This document shows, piece by piece, positions 1 through 7,983 of a DNA stretch of 47,499 bases. The notes below the pieces were generated by a model that saw nothing but the letters and a program-made list of their open reading frames with translations, was not told where the DNA came from and ran no database searches. Position 1 is the stretch's first letter. Every line of letters starts with the position of its first letter. The position numbers and the translations under genes are program-made. Source of the stretch: Planctomycetota bacterium. Lineage in GTDB: Bacteria; Planctomycetota; Phycisphaerae; Tepidisphaerales; Tepidisphaeraceae. The stretch lies in NCBI GenBank assembly GCA_026693085.1, contig JAPLNB010000146.1:1-47499 (forward strand), given 5' to 3'.

Positions 1-43
1 GCATCCCAAGGGGTGCCCGGTGTCAGTCGATCTGACGTCGGCC

Positions 44-89
44 GCGACATCGAAGGCTTCTCGCTACGCTTCGAAGCCTTCGATGTCGC
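44..89. repeat. 17-bp perfect inverted repeat
   Basis: The arms are GCGACATCGAAGGCTTC (44-60) and its exact complement (73-89), with a 12-nt loop. There is no T-run on either side, so it is not a standard intrinsic terminator. It could be the tail of an element cut by the window edge, a mobile-repeat remnant, or an RNA hairpin. Confidence 0.7.
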
Positions 90-320
90 ATCTGTCATTG
101 AACCAGAATTCGTCACTGTTTTGAACATACGAGGTGTCAGGTTGGGTAAGGATAAGGGGACGGGAATCATTATCGCAATACTACACAACAAAGCCACCGC
201 GACCAAGGACGCGTATGTCCGACAGGAAAGCGGGACAGGTGCGCTTTTGATCGCCCGCTGTCCAAATGAGGTAAAACCCGCACAGGGGGGTGTGCATGAC
301 CGCCAAAACCGTAACCAACG

Positions 321-348
321 AACCTCAAACAACTAACAACAAACCAGC
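321..348. repeat. 7-nt periodic repeat (AACAACT type)
   Basis: Four consecutive heptamers, all variants of AACAACT/AACCAGC, run in register from 321 to 348. The pattern belongs to the family of 7-nt periodic spacers seen elsewhere in this window (for example 23073, 26771, 27866, 44092). No function is evident. Confidence 0.6.
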
Positions 349-550
349 CTCGCGAAAATGCTACAAATGCTACAAAAGTGAAAATGCACTTTCCGCCCCG
401 CGGCACCGCACCAAGCCCGCGCCTCTCACGCGACAGTGCAGCATCCCGTCCGGCCTGGCAGAATCCCTACCCACACCCACCAACAACCCCCGCCCCCTCG
501 CAGTGTATGCATTAGATAGACTACACCCTTCACTGGAGGCACGCGCACGC

Positions 551-3058
551 ATGAAACACCCATCACCCCTCTCCAAAGCCCCCCTTGTCATGCTCGTGAT
601 CCTCGCCGCTTTCGCCGCCCCCGCCTCCGCCCAACTCGATCTCCCCCAGGAACTCCGCCGCCAGCACCAAACCCTCCAATACGACCTCCGCAACCGCGCT
701 CATTTCGACCGGGTCGCCCCCGAGACCCTCCGCCGCGATTCGCTGATCCTTGCGACCGACCGCGACCCCACCGACATCGTCCTCCGCCGCACTCTCGCCC
801 TGCTGACCAATCTCAGACCGTCCCTCCCCCCCTCCGGCGCCGCCGCTTTCGACCGCGAACTCACCCAACTATCCTCCGCCTCCGCCCAAACCCCCACCAC
901 CGACTCCGACGCGCGATTGGCCCTCTTCACCCGCATCTGCCAACTCCGCCGGCAGATCGCCTTCCGCAACCCTCTCCTGGATTTCGACCAACTCCTCTTC
1001 ATCAAACGCCATCGCGCCCTCATGGATCACATGTGCGACCAGTACTACGGCATGGCCCAACGCCCCGGCGGGGGGGTCTACATCCTCTCCAACCCTTTCT
1101 CATCCAACCCAGAGCTTCGCGACGTCCTCGCCAATTCCACCGTCGCTAACGGCCGGCTCAAAGGCCAAAAACTCTCCGGCGGCCCACTGCGCAAATGGAA
1201 CATCTCCTTCGACGGCGAAGGCAATCAAAACGGCGAACCCACGGTAGGGGGGTCGTTCCTCTGCCCCGATCTCTCCTTCGACGGCAGAACCATCGCCTTC
1301 GCCTACGTCGAATGCCAAGGCGATACCAGACACCGCCTCCACACCGATCCGCTCAAGGGCCACTGGGCGGAAGGCCGCTGCTACCACGTCTTCAAGGTCA
1401 ACTCCGACGGCTCGAACCTGACGATGCTGACGGATGGCACGTTCAACGACTTTGACCCCTGCTTCCTCCCCAATGGCCGAATCGCCTTCATCACCGAACG
1501 ACGCGGCGGGTATCTCCGTTGCGGCCGAACCTGCCCCACGTACACCCTCTACGACATGGCCGCTGACGGCTCCGACATCACCGGCCTCAGCCCCCACGAA
1601 ACCAACGAGTGGCACCCGTCCGTCAGCAACGACGGCCGAATCCTCTACACCCGCTGGGACTACATCGATCGGTTCGGGTGCACCGCGCACCACCCGTGGA
1701 TCACCACGCTCGACGGCCGCGACTCCCGCGCCGTCCACGGCAACTTCGCTCCCCGCAATGCCCGGCCGGACATGGAACTCGACTGCCGCGCGATTCCCGG
1801 ATCCAATCGGTTCATCGCAACCGCCGCGCCACACCATTCGCAGGCCTTCGGCTCGCTCGTGTTGATCGACCCCCAGCAACCCGACGATGACGCGATGAGC
1901 CCGGTGCGCCGCATCACGCCCGATGTCGGCTTCCCCGAAAGCCAAGGCGGCTTCGAGGCCTATGGTTCCGCCTGGCCGCTGAGCGAAGACTATTACCTCT
2001 GCGTGTACAGCGCGACCCGCCACACCGGCGCTGGCGGCGACGATTACGGCATCTATCTTGTGGACAGTTTCGGCAACAAGGAACTGATCTACCGCGACGC
2101 GAACATCGGCTGCCAAAGCCCGATCCCATTGCGTCCGCGGGCGATGCCGTCGGCCGCACCGGCGCTGGCGCAACCGGCACGCAACGCCCCCGGCACCGAG
2201 CAGCCTCAGCAGTTTGTGCCAGGCCAAAAGCCCGGCGAGGCCACGCTCGTCGTCCTGAACACGTACGACAGCCTCATGGCCTGGCCGCCGAAGACGAAGA
2301 TCAAAGCACTGCGCGTGCTGCAGGTCCTCCCCATGAGTGTCCCCTCCGGCCGCCCGCCCCACGAAACCGGCTTGCGCGTCGCGCTGGCCGGTGACAGCGT
2401 CGTCCCCTGCCGCAATGTTTTGGGCACGGTTCCGGTCGAAGAAGACGGCAGCGCCAACTTCGTCGTCCCCGCCAACCGCGAACTGTTCTTCCAGGCGGTC
2501 GATGAACGCGGCTTGGCAGTCCAGTCCATGCGATCCGCCACGTACCTGCACGAAGGCGAGCGCCTCGTCTGCGCCGGCTGCCATGAACCCAAACACCGCA
2601 GCCCGCAGCCGACCAAGACCATTCCGCTGGCGCTGCGGCGCGCCCCCTCGCGACCCACGCCGGATGTGGATGGCTCAAATCCGTTCAGCTATCCGCGCCT
2701 CGTCCAGCCGGTCCTCGACCGCAACTGCATCTCGTGCCACCAGGAGAAAAAAACGATCAACCTCGCCCGCGATCCCATCCAGAACAAGTGGTTCGCCTCG
2801 TACAACAGCCTGGTCCAGAAATACGCCTTTCACAACTACGGCCAAAACCTCCGCACTTATCCTGGCCAGTTCGGCGCCCGTGCATCAAAGCTCTTCCAGA
2901 TCCTCGAAAAAGGCCACTACGACGTGAAGCTCAGCAACGAGGATTTGCACCGTCTTACGCTGTGGCTGGACTGCGCCTCGATGTTCTATGGCGTCTACGA
3001 AAAGGAAGGCGGCGAAGCCCAACTCCGGGGCGAGGTCCCGATACCCACGCTCGAGTGA
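551..3058 (+). CDS. Secreted HzsA-like beta-propeller protein with two c-type haem motifs
   Basis: An 835-residue protein starting at the ATG at 551, preceded by GGAGG at 535-539. The first ~27 residues are a signal peptide (hydrophobic core ending Ala-Ser-Ala). The middle part (about residues 295-370) has WD40-like/PD40 propeller motifs of the type 'DFDPCFLPNGRIAF' and 'EWHPSVSNDGRILYTR'. Near the C-terminus are two haem-attachment motifs, CAGCH (674-678) and CISCH (726-730). This arrangement is that of planctomycete proteins related to the alpha subunit of hydrazine synthase (HzsA-related family). The name reflects homology only: nothing nearby suggests anammox, and the other synthase subunits are absent. 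A periplasmic electron-transfer or substrate-binding role is inferred. An upstream in-frame extension to 290 is open but precedes the signal peptide and is unlikely to be translated. Confidence 0.85.
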   Translation: MKHPSPLSKAPLVMLVILAAFAAPASAQLDLPQELRRQHQTLQYDLRNRAHFDRVAPETLRRDSLILATDRDPTDIVLRRTLALLTNLRPSLPPSGAAAFDRELTQLSSASAQTPTTDSDARLALFTRICQLRRQIAFRNPLLDFDQLLFIKRHRALMDHMCDQYYGMAQRPGGGVYILSNPFSSNPELRDVLANSTVANGRLKGQKLSGGPLRKWNISFDGEGNQNGEPTVGGSFLCPDLSFDGRTIAFAYVECQGDTRHRLHTDPLKGHWAEGRCYHVFKVNSDGSNLTMLTDGTFNDFDPCFLPNGRIAFITERRGGYLRCGRTCPTYTLYDMAADGSDITGLSPHETNEWHPSVSNDGRILYTRWDYIDRFGCTAHHPWITTLDGRDSRAVHGNFAPRNARPDMELDCRAIPGSNRFIATAAPHHSQAFGSLVLIDPQQPDDDAMSPVRRITPDVGFPESQGGFEAYGSAWPLSEDYYLCVYSATRHTGAGGDDYGIYLVDSFGNKELIYRDANIGCQSPIPLRPRAMPSAAPALAQPARNAPGTEQPQQFVPGQKPGEATLVVLNTYDSLMAWPPKTKIKALRVLQVLPMSVPSGRPPHETGLRVALAGDSVVPCRNVLGTVPVEEDGSANFVVPANRELFFQAVDERGLAVQSMRSATYLHEGERLVCAGCHEPKHRSPQPTKTIPLALRRAPSRPTPDVDGSNPFSYPRLVQPVLDRNCISCHQEKKTINLARDPIQNKWFASYNSLVQKYAFHNYGQNLRTYPGQFGARASKLFQILEKGHYDVKLSNEDLHRLTLWLDCASMFYGVYEKEGGEAQLRGEVPIPTLE

Positions 3059-3084
3059 GAGCGATCAACCGCGTTTGGCCTCTA

Positions 3085-6000
3085 CTACGGCCTGGGCCTT
3101 GGCCTTGGCCGAGAGGGCGGCAGCACCTTCACGTCGCCCAACTCAACTCGCTCCGCCTGATCCGCCTTGGCCTTGCTCACCGTCCGCCAGCTACTCGGCC
3201 GCCCCTCATCGCCAGTCGTCATCACCAGGTTCAAACTGTACTCATACCCCGGAACCAACCCCACCACCTCGAACGACCCATCCTCCCCCGTTTTCGTCTC
3301 CCCGCCAAACCGGTACCCGAATGAGCCACCCGCATGATCGATCCGGATGCCATATTCGATCGTGCGATTCGCCATCGCGATCCCGTTTTCATCCACCAGC
3401 CGTCCGCGTGCCGACGCCGTCGGCCCCGCGGGCACCTTCACCTCGTTCTCCTCTGGCTTCACCCGCACGATCCCCTGAAGCTTCCGGTCCGGCGTCACCA
3501 CATGCAGGTACATTTCCGATTTCCCCCGGCGAACAGAGAATCCGCCTTGGCGATCCGACGTCCCTTCAGTCCGTAGATTCTCATCAGAAGCCGTGTATTC
3601 GGCGGACAAAGTCGCCTCCGCCACCCCAACCTCGGGCTTCTCCCTTAACACCACCCGCCCCTTCAGCAACTTCTCCTGCGGCCTGGCCTCCTCCAAGTGC
3701 AGATTAATTTCCACCCCTTTCTCATCCGATACCTTCAGCGTCTCCTCGGTCCGGCCGGCATTCAAGGGAGGGTTCGGATAGTGGTAGAGCGTGTACTGGC
3801 CGTTGTCCGATAGCTTGAACGTCTTCGATTGCGTCGCCCCATTGTTGAAAACATCAACGACGTACATGCAATCACCGGGCGCGACATAGAACTCCGCAAC
3901 TCCCCGAACATCCGCCTCCGTGTGTCGCGAGACACCGGGAATAATCCCCTTACGCCCCGTGGTTCCCCCAGGAAACTGCTGATCCTTCGGCAGACTGTAA
4001 TAACTGCCGTAGTTCTGCTGAGTCAAGCTCACCGACGCCTTCGCCACCGCCGCTCGGTCCGCCTCTGCCGTCACCTGCACCCGTACCCGCGTCCCCCGCT
4101 CCACCACAAGCTGAATCAGCCCCGCCGGCGCCGCCTTATGGATGATCTCAAAGCGCTCACGCGATACCCATTGATCCTTCTCCGCCACGAAGACGTAGTA
4201 CGTTTCGGGGTCCACATCGATCTGGAAGCTGCCATCCGCGGCACTGCGAGTCTGCTGCCGATACATGTCCATCCTGTACGCGTCGCCGCCAACTCGAATC
4301 GTCGCTGCCGCCACTCCCCTCCCCTCCCCATCCACCACCCGCCCCGTCACCCGAAGCTGCCGCACCAGTTGCATCTCCAGCTCCGTCTTGCCGGACTTTG
4401 GGTCGAACATGCACCGATTCGGCGCCGTGTAGCCCGGTTTGCGTGCCCACAAGGTAATCGCCCTCATGTTGTCCCCGGGAATCATGCGGAACTCCGCGGT
4501 CCCTCGCTCATCGGTGAAGCGCCGGAATTCCGTTACGCCGCCCAGGTTCAGATCGCTGCCCTTTTTCGGCTTCATAAACAGCCACGGGTTCACCGTCACC
4601 CCCGCAATCGGCCGCTGCTGCTCATCCACCACCCTCACCGACACTTTCGCTACCCCATTCAGCACAAAGCCCAGTGGCCCCGCATAGTCGCGCGCCAGCC
4701 GATACGGGTCCGTCTTCGGCTCGTCCTTCCGCCAGAACAGCACATAATCCGACCCCACATCCGCCTTCGTCGCCAGAACATCCGTCACCGGTGCATCCGC
4801 CGGCACCCGCAGCACCGCCTTCCCCGCCGTGTCGCTCGTTGCCTCGCCCACCCGCGTAAAGCTCGCGCGCGCCAAAACCCATGCCCCGCCGACCGGCTGG
4901 CCCTTCTCATCATTCACAGTAACCGCAAACTCCCTCGCCGGCTTCATCACCAGGCGGCGCATCTTCCCCGGCCCATCTTTCACCAGGTCCGATGGCTGGT
5001 CATACGCCTGCTTTGATCCATCCCCCGTGCTCGCCCGAAGCTCCCAATAGGGAAACCATTCCGATTCCACATCCAGCGAGAACTGCCCGTCGGCCGCCGT
5101 CCGCACCGCATAGCGGCGAAAGTCCGCTCCCGGCGAGTACGTCTCCACCATCACGTCCGGTACCGGCCTCGCTTGCTCATCGTCCACCCGTCCCGAGATC
5201 CGGAACGTCTTCCCCGCCGGATTGGTCGTCGGCGATGCGGTGGCGACCGGCTTCTGCTCCGCCGCCACAACCTCCTTCGGCGTCAGCGGGCTCAGCATGC
5301 CGATCAGCCCCACCAGCCCCATCGCCAACACGCCCAGCAACATACCCATTCGCCGCGACACCCCGAACCTCCGCCGCCCCACATCCAGAATCGCCGAAAT
5401 CCGCTTCTCAAAGCTATTGCGAGCGGCCATCGCCACCCCCGCCCCGTCCGCCGCGTGGAATCTCCCTCTCATCAGCTCCGCCACCTCAAGCAGCCACCGC
5501 GCATACCGCGTGGACGACTCCCCGGCCCTCAACACCCAGTCATCGCACGCCAACTCCCGCTCCACCCTCACCCGCCACGCCGCCACCCACGCCAGCGGGC
5601 AGAACCAGTACACCGCACACGCCAGGCGCGCCAGAATCTGCCACAGCACATCCCGGCGCGCCACATGCCCCAACTCGTGGGTCAGCACCGCGTCCAACTT
5701 TTCCTGCGCCCACTGGCGCCACTCGTCCGGCAGCACAATATTCGCCCGCCACCACCCCAAACACACCGGTGACCCCACCTCCTTGCTTTCCCAAAGCCGG
5801 GGCCGCCTCTCAACCCCAAACCGTCCCCTCAACCGCTCGAAACACGCGCCGCCATCCGCTTCTTCGATCCCGACCGCTCTTCTGAGCAGTCGCCGCGCCG
5901 CCCGCAAGGCCATCGCCTGCCTCACCACCAGCCAACCCGCCACCGCGGCCCACGCCGCCCACATCCACCTCCCCCAATCAACGGGCCGCCGCTCCGCCTC

Positions 6001-6423
6001 TGCCGTCAAGAGCGTTCGCCGCCCCGGATCATCGCGCAACGGAACATTCGCCAGCCCTTCCGCACCACTCCGCGTACCCTCAGCCACCATTTCCGCTCGT
6101 CTTAGGTCCGCAGCCACTTCTCCTCGTCCGGCAAACCCGGCCCGAGGTTCCCCCACCTCGGCATCCAGCCGCTCCGCCTTCGCCGCCCCCCCGCTGATCC
6201 CCCCAACGCGCCACCCCGGTACCATCAACACCACCCCCGGCAGCGTCAGCGCCGCCAGCACGCTTAAGGCCCAAATCCGGTGCCGCAGGGCTGCCGGCGA
6301 CCTCCGCAGCCCCATCGCCGCCGCCCCCGCCACCAGCCATGCGACCGTCGCCGCGAACACCACCCGGATCGCAAACTCCGCTTCGTTCACGCCATTCAAC
6401 GCCCAAGCAATTCCAAGAGCCAT
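3085..6423 (-). CDS. BlaR1/MecR1-like M56 peptidase fused to carboxypeptidase-like repeats
   Basis: An 1112-residue membrane protein. The N-terminal ~380 residues are an M56 (BlaR1/MecR1) antirepressor peptidase: several hydrophobic segments, the zinc motif HELGH at 249-253 and a downstream ERELACDDW motif typical of the family, then a last membrane segment around 358-378. The rest is extracytoplasmic and contains about five carboxypeptidase-regulatory-like beta domains, starting near residues 404, 498, 593, 686 and 1004 (pattern 'V.DE.G.PV..A.V'). The classical penicillin-binding sensor domain of BlaR1 is missing, so the signal is probably not a beta-lactam. The start ATG at 6423 lies 2 bp after the stop of the blaI-type gene, so translation is likely coupled. 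By analogy, it would cleave the repressor encoded upstream when its outer domains sense a ligand. Confidence 0.88.
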   Translation of the reverse strand: MALGIAWALNGVNEAEFAIRVVFAATVAWLVAGAAAMGLRRSPAALRHRIWALSVLAALTLPGVVLMVPGWRVGGISGGAAKAERLDAEVGEPRAGFAGRGEVAADLRRAEMVAEGTRSGAEGLANVPLRDDPGRRTLLTAEAERRPVDWGRWMWAAWAAVAGWLVVRQAMALRAARRLLRRAVGIEEADGGACFERLRGRFGVERRPRLWESKEVGSPVCLGWWRANIVLPDEWRQWAQEKLDAVLTHELGHVARRDVLWQILARLACAVYWFCPLAWVAAWRVRVERELACDDWVLRAGESSTRYARWLLEVAELMRGRFHAADGAGVAMAARNSFEKRISAILDVGRRRFGVSRRMGMLLGVLAMGLVGLIGMLSPLTPKEVVAAEQKPVATASPTTNPAGKTFRISGRVDDEQARPVPDVMVETYSPGADFRRYAVRTAADGQFSLDVESEWFPYWELRASTGDGSKQAYDQPSDLVKDGPGKMRRLVMKPAREFAVTVNDEKGQPVGGAWVLARASFTRVGEATSDTAGKAVLRVPADAPVTDVLATKADVGSDYVLFWRKDEPKTDPYRLARDYAGPLGFVLNGVAKVSVRVVDEQQRPIAGVTVNPWLFMKPKKGSDLNLGGVTEFRRFTDERGTAEFRMIPGDNMRAITLWARKPGYTAPNRCMFDPKSGKTELEMQLVRQLRVTGRVVDGEGRGVAAATIRVGGDAYRMDMYRQQTRSAADGSFQIDVDPETYYVFVAEKDQWVSRERFEIIHKAAPAGLIQLVVERGTRVRVQVTAEADRAAVAKASVSLTQQNYGSYYSLPKDQQFPGGTTGRKGIIPGVSRHTEADVRGVAEFYVAPGDCMYVVDVFNNGATQSKTFKLSDNGQYTLYHYPNPPLNAGRTEETLKVSDEKGVEINLHLEEARPQEKLLKGRVVLREKPEVGVAEATLSAEYTASDENLRTEGTSDRQGGFSVRRGKSEMYLHVVTPDRKLQGIVRVKPEENEVKVPAGPTASARGRLVDENGIAMANRTIEYGIRIDHAGGSFGYRFGGETKTGEDGSFEVVGLVPGYEYSLNLVMTTGDEGRPSSWRTVSKAKADQAERVELGDVKVLPPSRPRPRPRP

Positions 6424-6425
6424 GA

Positions 6426-6848
6426 CTACCCCTTGGTTGAAACCTCGGCCTCTTCCGCACACTCAATCATCTCGCGAACCCGCTTCAAGTCTTCCGCCGA
6501 CAACTTCCCCGCCGATCCATCCAATAGGGCCGCCACCGCGTCCACGGGCGCACTGCCGAAAAACGTCCGCACCAAGTTCCTCAACACCGACCGGCGCACC
6601 TTTTCCTTCGACGGCACCGGCCGGTAGAGGTAGCGCTTGCCCTCGTGCCTCGCCACCACCACCTGCTTCTGCACGAGCACATTCAGGATCGCCCGGACCG
6701 ACGAATAGCTGTGCGGGTCCGCCAGCTCGGCCCGCACCGCAGCCACCGACCCCTCCCCCAGCCTGTACAGCGCTTCGGCAATCTGCCGCTCGCGCTTTCC
6801 CAAATGAAGTAGTGATGCTTCCGCCACAACGCCTCGCTTTCCCGACAT
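6426..6848 (-). CDS. blaI: BlaI/MecI-type winged-helix repressor
   Basis: A 140-residue member of the BlaI/MecI/CopY family. The N-terminal winged helix is recognisable from the pattern 'LGKRERQIAEALYRLGEGSVAAVRAELAD...SYSSVRAILNVLVQK...R...EGKRYLYRP', followed by a short dimerisation region. It is co-transcribed with the M56 peptidase downstream, the standard sensor/repressor pair. The ATG at 6848 is the edge of a 34-bp palindrome (6848-6881) with no Shine-Dalgarno sequence, so the mRNA is probably leaderless or starts within the operator; an internal GTG eight codons in is a possible alternative. Autorepression through the palindrome is inferred. Confidence 0.88.
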   Translation of the reverse strand: MSGKRGVVAEASLLHLGKRERQIAEALYRLGEGSVAAVRAELADPHSYSSVRAILNVLVQKQVVVARHEGKRYLYRPVPSKEKVRRSVLRNLVRTFFGSAPVDAVAALLDGSAGKLSAEDLKRVREMIECAEEAEVSTKG

Positions 6849-6881
6849 GCTAATTTATCAGCATGTGCTGATAAATTAGCA
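6848..6881. promoter_or_regulatory. Palindromic operator of the blaI-M56 operon
   Basis: TGCTAATTTATCAGCA (6848-6863) and its exact complement (6866-6881) are separated by only 2 bp. The site touches the first base of the blaI start codon and contains the only AT-rich, -10-like sequence upstream of it. BlaI-family repressors bind dyads of this size as dimers that overlap their own promoters, so this is the likely autoregulatory operator. No second copy was seen in the window. Confidence 0.85.
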
Positions 6882-6966
6882 CTTGCTCGTTCCGGCGTCA
6901 AGCGCAAATTCCGTGAGTTGTCGTGCGATGCCCCCTGGCGTGTCTGCGTGCCTTGGTTTTTTCTGG

Positions 6967-7215
6967 TCACGACCCCTTCGAGAACGTCGCCTTCCACTTC
7001 TGCCGAATTGCCGCCCTGAGGCGCTGATGAAATGCCGCCGGCATCTCATACGGCTGCCCCGCCTTATAGAGCGTTATGGTCTTGCGAATGTTATCCACCA
7101 CCACCTGGCACGGATTGCACCCGGCCAGATGCTGCTCGAACTGCTCGCAGATTCCGGGATCGACGTTCCCGTCCACGTAGTCGTTCATCGCTCGCAGCAG
7201 ATCTTCGCACTTCAT
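6967..7215 (-). CDS. Putative zinc-finger anti-sigma-like protein
   Basis: An 82-residue soluble protein with a HxxxCxxC core (HLAGCNPC), preceded by a Cys near the N-terminus (MKCED) and a helical segment 'LLRAMNDYVDGNVDP'. This is the pattern of zinc-binding anti-sigma (ZAS/zf-HC2) domains. There is no membrane segment. Anti-sigma genes usually follow their ECF sigma gene, but none is adjacent: upstream lies a gene-free stretch and rpsT on the other strand. It may be an orphan regulator or act on a sigma factor encoded elsewhere. No strong ribosome site is visible. Confidence 0.7.
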   Translation of the reverse strand: MKCEDLLRAMNDYVDGNVDPGICEQFEQHLAGCNPCQVVVDNIRKTITLYKAGQPYEMPAAFHQRLRAAIRQKWKATFSKGS

Positions 7216-7525
7216 CGGCGTATCGTCCTGCGCTGTCTTTGATCCCGTTCCAGTGCCAATGGTTACACAAAGGCGCTACATTCCCCGGTAGGGGGGGTAC
7301 GGCAAGAGTATACCCCGGCAGGGGGGGCCTCCCAAGTCCTCATGCGAACTGACGCGTGACCGCTCGGCGCTGACCCCTTGGCGACCACTCTCTGCCACTG
7401 GACTTTGCCCCCGCTATAGGTATGATCTCTGACCCTTCGCTCCACCCACATGGGGCGTGCGAAGATACTGTCCGGCGAACCCGCTGTTCGCCCGAGAAAA
7501 GCCGAATTTCAGAAAGGTAACCAAC
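7216..7525. other. Gene-free spacer before rpsT
   Basis: About 310 bases without a supported gene. It contains two G-tract repeats (7286-7297 and 7316-7327). A TATGAT hexamer at 7421-7426 could be the -10 of the rpsT promoter, but no good -35 is present at the right distance. Confidence 0.5.
7286..7327 (+). repeat. Paired G-tract repeats CCCCGGYAGGGGGGG
   Basis: Two direct copies of CCCCGGYAGGGGGGG lie 30 bp apart (7283-7297 and 7313-7327), the first with T and the second with C at the variable position. Each could fold on itself by CCCC/GGGG pairing. The core CGGTAGGGGGG recurs at 1242, 9341 and 10535. Confidence 0.7.
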
Positions 7526-7831
7526 GTGGCTCATTCGCTTTCCGCCAAGAAACGCATCCGTCAGAACCTCAAGGCGCGTGCGCGCAACCGTGCTCGCAAG
7601 GCCGACCTCCGGACCCAGGTGAAACAGTTCGTCACCGCTCTTTCTGCCGGCGATGTTGCCAAGGCGGAAACCGAACTCCGCAAAACCACCCGAGCGCTCG
7701 ACCGCGTTGCCGCCAAGGGTACCTTCCACAAGAATACCGCTTCCCGCAAACGAAGCCGCCTGACCCGCCAGCTCAACGCCGCCAAGGCCGCAGCCAAGAC
7801 CGGGTCAGGTACCTCGGCCGCGAAAGCCTGA
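7526..7831 (+). CDS. rpsT: 30S ribosomal protein S20
   Basis: A 101-residue protein matching S20: the N-terminus '[24 protein letters not shown]' and the basic helical layout are diagnostic. Translation starts at the GTG at 7526, preceded by AAAGG (7514-7518); the frame is open further upstream (to 7457), but that part does not resemble S20. S20 binds 16S rRNA early in small-subunit assembly. It is followed after 152 bp by glyS on the same strand. Confidence 0.93.
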   Translation: MAHSLSAKKRIRQNLKARARNRARKADLRTQVKQFVTALSAGDVAKAETELRKTTRALDRVAAKGTFHKNTASRKRSRLTRQLNAAKAAAKTGSGTSAAKA

Positions 7832-7983
7832 TCGCGGCCTTACATCATGGGGCAGGCACTTCTGTCTGGCATCCCTTCAACCGGCATTCGGCCTCAGGCA
7901 CTCGCTCGATCGCGCGCGGTCTCATCCGCCGCCCGAGCAGTGTTTGCCGCCGAATGCCGATTTTGCTTTCCGGAGATCCGACC

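Larger units (their letters stand above)
1..550. other. Gene-free 5' region of the window
   Basis: No convincing coding sequence is visible before the ATG at 551. The open frames here have no recognisable domain, no good ribosome site and overlap each other on both strands. The stretch holds a long inverted repeat (44-89), a small 5-bp inverted repeat GTCAG/CTGAC (22-36), a 7-nt periodic patch (321-348) and a 9-nt tandem repeat of AAATGCTAC (356-364 and 365-373). It probably contains the promoter of the downstream gene, but no clear -35/-10 pair can be assigned. Confidence 0.5.

Noticed and set aside
13..336. 107-codon open frame at the left edge
   Set aside because: It runs through the 17-bp inverted repeat and has no recognisable family or ribosome site.
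1100..2596. 498-codon open frame on the minus strand
   Set aside because: Antisense shadow of the HzsA-like gene, caused by third-position GC bias.
551..3058. Hydrazine synthase of an anammox bacterium
   Set aside because: Only an HzsA-like domain is present. The other subunits and any anammox gene are absent, and such relatives occur in many non-anammox planctomycetes.
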